A DNA stretch of 64,000 nucleotides from Gigaspora rosea (lineage: Eukaryota > Glomeromycota > Glomeromycetes > Diversisporales > Gigasporaceae). Below the pieces are notes generated by a model, which had not been told where the DNA came from, did not search any database, and saw only the letters and a program-made list of their open reading frames with translations. This document shows positions 61,166-64,000 of this stretch, in pieces. The position numbers were made by a program, and so were the translations under genes. The stretch's first letter is position 1. The number at the start of each line of letters is the position of its first letter. The stretch is from positions 379,856 to 443,855 of the forward strand of contig QKWP01000033.1 in NCBI GenBank assembly GCA_003550325.1, written 5' to 3'.

Positions 61166-62168
61166 AAGAAGCTTCCAGAAATCAGCTAATTTCTGGATGA
61201 GCGGATGGGTTAGCTGAAATATCAGGTGCAATTTTGACCAAAATTTTTTTTGATCAAAATTATAGATTTATTAATAATATTTAGTATTTAATAACTTTTA
61301 ATCTATTGAACCAAATTTGATATTTAACTACCAAAATAATTCTCTCAATGAGAGGATTCTAGCAAGTCCAAAATTATAAAAATCTAACTACGAAATTCTG
61401 TGGTCAAAATAGATTTGTATTACTATAAAAATTCTATAATTTATTAAATATTTATAGTAACACAAATTTATTTCAATCTTAGGATTCTGTAATTGGATTT
61501 TACTGATTTTGGGCTTGCTAGAATCTTCTCATTGAGAGGATCATTTTGGTAGTTAATTTATTGAAATTGGCCTAGTGGATCAAAAGTTATTAACAATTAA
61601 AAATTAATTTTTATTTGTTAATAACTTTTGATTTACTAGATCAATTTTAATGATTTAACTACCAAAATGATCTTCTTAATAAGAGAATTTTAGAAAGCCC
61701 AAAATTGTTAAAATCCAATTACAAGATTTTAAGATCAGAATAAATTTGTATTACTAGAAATGGGTTATAATTATTTAATAAATTATAAAACTTTTATAGT
61801 AATACAAATTTATTCTAATTACAGAATCCTGTAATTGAATTTTAATAATTTTAGGCTTGCTAGAATTTTCTTATTGAGAAGATCATTTTGGTAGTTGAAT
61901 CATCAAAATTGGTCCAGTAGAACAAAAGTTATTAACAATTAAAAATTAATTTTTAATTGTTAATAACTAATAACTTTTGTTCTACTAGACCAATTTCGAT
62001 TATTCAACTACCAGAATGATTCTCTTAACAAAAGAATTCTAGCAAGCTCAAAATTATTAAAATCTAATTACAAGAATCTAAAATCAAAATAAATTTTGTA
62101 TTACTATAAAAAGTTTATAATTATTTAATAAATTGTAGAAATTTTATAATAATACAAATTTATTCTAA
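61166..62168. mobile_element. Foldback element related to 38710-39912, right end lost
   Basis: It starts with AGAAGCTTCCAGAAATCAGC near 61170 and repeats the same internal blocks (CTCTCAATGAGAGGATTCTA and variants) as 38710-39912. The expected right end is replaced by a GGGGGCATCC-like end at about 62169. Non-coding. Confidence 0.6.
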
Positions 62169-62900
62169 TTAAGAAGCATCCATAAATAATGTTATATATG
62201 AAGAAGTTAGATGAAATATAACATTTTTCTGATAAGTAGAGGAGAAGGTCAAAAAAATATAATGTAATTTTTTTATAAAAATTTGTTTAAATTCTGATCC
62301 AGTATCCAAATTGAATGATTTTGATACTATTTGATTTATCTCAATAAGAAGAGTTGAATAGTATAATTTCATTTTATTTGTATTACTAGATTAAGAATTA
62401 TTGACAAAATACTATTGGTTATATCTTTTTTTATAAAATTACCATATAACTATCTTGTGATTTAGTAACCCAAATAATATGATTTTGGTATTATTGACTG
62501 AGATGAATCAAATAGTACTAAAATTATCTAAATCAAATTACTGTATGATTTTGGTATTATTGACTGAGATGAATCAAATAGTACTAAAATTATCTAAATC
62601 GGATTACTGTATTACAAAATATTCAAGTTTTTGTAAAATTTTATATAAAGGGAATAACAAAAATCAGGTGATTTTTTAGGGGGGTAAAAAAAGTTGAAAT
62701 TATATGAGGTGAAGTCAATAGAAATGGGACAAATTTATTTAATAAATTTGTCCCATTTCTATTGATGTTCTCCCATATATAAGAACCTGACTATATATAT
62801 ATTAAGGAAAAGAGAGGGGGTAGACCTCTGATAAAAAATAATCAGATGATTAATGACACTGCTCTAAACATATGAATTTTGAAAATTTTTTTATATAGGA
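62169..62900. mobile_element. Diverged GGGGGCATCC-type element with insertion and duplication
   Basis: It begins AAGCATCCATAAATAATGTT and keeps the family order. It contains a 65-66 bp tandem duplication (about 62480-62611) and the nested MITE 62649-62864. The right terminus is missing. Confidence 0.6.
62649..62864. mobile_element. TAA-flanked MITE with a nested 69-bp hairpin
   Basis: TAA at 62646-62648 and 62865-62867. The intact relative at about 37965 (TTTTATATAAACAT) is the empty site. Inside, 62706-62774 is a nearly perfect hairpin (GTCAATAGAAATGGGACAAA in both arms) flanked by ATAT, absent from the other two family members. Confidence 0.8.
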
Positions 62901-63309
62901 CCCCGAATAATATATATCAGTTATACAATATATTACAATAAAATTTTTTATATATAAAATTTATAAAAAAAACATATAAAATTACTATAAGCTATGAATC
63001 TATGATGTTTCTTCTCCTATATATTGACTTAAAATTAAATTTTTTAAGAATATAGAACAAGGAAAAAAGAAAAAATTGAGCTTAAAAATTAAATTAAAAT
63101 TTCGTTGATTTTGTACAAAATAAAAATGTAACTTCACCAAAAACAAATATTTAATATTTTAAGATAATGAGTATATGTAAAATCATGCTCTGAACAACTT
63201 TACTTAGGTGACGAAAGTAGGTTACCTTGTAAAAAAATGGTTTATCTAATGTATTAAAGTTAAATTTTTTGAAGTTTCAATATAAAACTCTTTTTTTATC
63301 AAGATAACC
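62901..63309. other. AT-rich DNA, no gene seen
   Basis: Homopolymer-rich. The word ATAGGACCCCGAAT at 62896-62909 resembles one end of the AGGACCCCG family, but no partner end is visible. Confidence 0.35.
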
Positions 63310-63615
63310 TATTTTGGGTACTTAAGTAAAGTTGTTTAGCATGCATTTTATTTGTATTTAATATTAAACCGTGTTTTTTTTTAGCTATTTACTAGGTGAA
63401 AAATGGGGTTGAAGTTAGAAAAAAAATTTTTTTTAAAAAATTTTTTAAAAAAAAATTTTTTCTAACTCCAACACTATTTTTCACCTAGTAAATATCTTAA
63501 AAACACATTTTAAATTTAAATACAAGTAAAATTGCATGCTGAACAACTTTGCTTAAGCGCCCAAAGTAGGTTATCTTGATAAAAAAGAGGTTTTACATCA
63601 GCAAATTTTATATAT
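63310..63615. repeat. Long inverted repeat (foldback)
   Basis: Arms about 63310-63450 and 63455-63615 mirror each other around an A/T-run centre (63420-63465). They share ACTAGGTGAAAAAT, GTTGAA/TCCAAC and GGTTATCTTGATAAAAAA text. No ORF. Confidence 0.6.
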
Positions 63616-63752
63616 AGATATATATCGATTACTAACTGGTAAAATATATATCGATACTCATCACCCCTGTCGATTACTATCGATAGTGATAGTAATCGAT
63701 TAATATCCGGTTAATACCCTGTCGATTACTATCGATAGTAATAGTAATCGAT
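63616..63752. repeat. ATCGATAGTAATCG palindromic repeat block
   Basis: Repeats of CGATTACTATCGATAG and its complement, with GGTTAAT/CCGGTTAATA words. Probably the interior or end of a further TIR element. Limits not resolved. Confidence 0.45.
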
Positions 63753-64000
63753 CAGTGTTGGGTGATATGGTGGTCAACCAAAAAATTGCTGGTCAAATTG
63801 GTCTGGTCAAATTGGTCAATTAGTCAAACTAGTCAAATTGGTCAAGTCTATTATATAAATATTATATATATATTATATAATAAATTATATTAAATATGCT
63901 ATTTGACCAATTTGACCAGTACAGGTCCTTTGACCAGACTGGTCAAATTGGTCAAATTGGTCTGGTCCAATGGTCAAATTGGTCTGGTCAAGCCAACACT
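63753..64000. mobile_element. hAT-like element of TGGTCAAATT units, cut by the window end
   Basis: It starts CAGTGTTGGG and the window stops at CCAACACT, one base short of the inverted end. The inside is a dense array of ATTGGTCAAATTGGTC-like words with an AT-rich centre. The ends match 28010-28431 in type. Confidence 0.7.

Noticed and set aside
62479-62679. 66-codon frame with a repeated MILVLLTEMNQIVLKLSKS
   Set aside because: It is the translation of a 66-bp tandem duplication in a non-coding transposon.
62896-62909. A fourth AGGACCCCG-type element
   Set aside because: Only one end is visible, with no partner or target duplication.

Overview
The window is strongly AT-rich eukaryotic DNA. 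It looks like a fungal genome dense in transposons, most plausibly an arbuscular mycorrhizal fungus (Glomeromycotina, Rhizophagus-like). The evidence is a fungal-type Zn2Cys6 regulator with short GT-AG introns, a decayed Sel1-repeat gene in the style common in Rhizophagus, CCCTAA-type repeats, and one mobile element stacked inside another. The genus is an inference. There is one 809-base gap (6209-7017) and a lone N at 28264.

Layout. 1-19 kb holds tandem repeats, a pair of large inverted repeats (about 1195-3350 and 8055-9160), several short TIR elements, foldback elements built of ACCGACAA-like units, and a Sel1-repeat pseudogene (about 14.8-16.8 kb). 19089-24443 is a 5.36-kb element with hAT-like ends and an 8-bp target duplication. 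It encloses a smaller TIR-flanked segment with an acidic internally repetitive ORF (22337-23287). 24522-25600 is a poly-A retroelement with a 17-18 bp target duplication. 26.8-28.4 kb holds small repeats, a tRNA-like SINE head and an assembly join. 30.4-32.9 kb is the only intact-looking host gene: a three-exon Zn2Cys6 transcription factor of 634 residues. 37.3-38.4 kb is a nested pair of TAA-flanked elements. 38.5-47.3 kb is a decayed Helitron (Rep plus Pif1-like helicase, minus strand) cut by at least five younger insertions. 49.3-52.0 kb is a large foldback with nested insertions. 52965-60450 is a 7.5-kb P-element-like transposon. 61-64 kb is more foldback and nested elements, ending inside a hAT-like element cut by the window edge.

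Most informative part. The P-like element sits inside a 527-bp element with 8-bp direct repeats. It carries a six-exon transposase with a Tudor-like insertion, broken only by in-frame stops, and a captured four-exon fragment of an ANKRD54-like ankyrin gene on the other strand. Many insertions here can be defined to the base, because removing the element plus one target copy restores a second repeat copy or a protein reading frame. Three TSD classes recur: TA, TTA/TAA and 8 bp. A fourth class, 9 bp, belongs to the foldback family.

All calls come from reading the sequence by eye. Family assignments rest on remembered motifs and were not searched.
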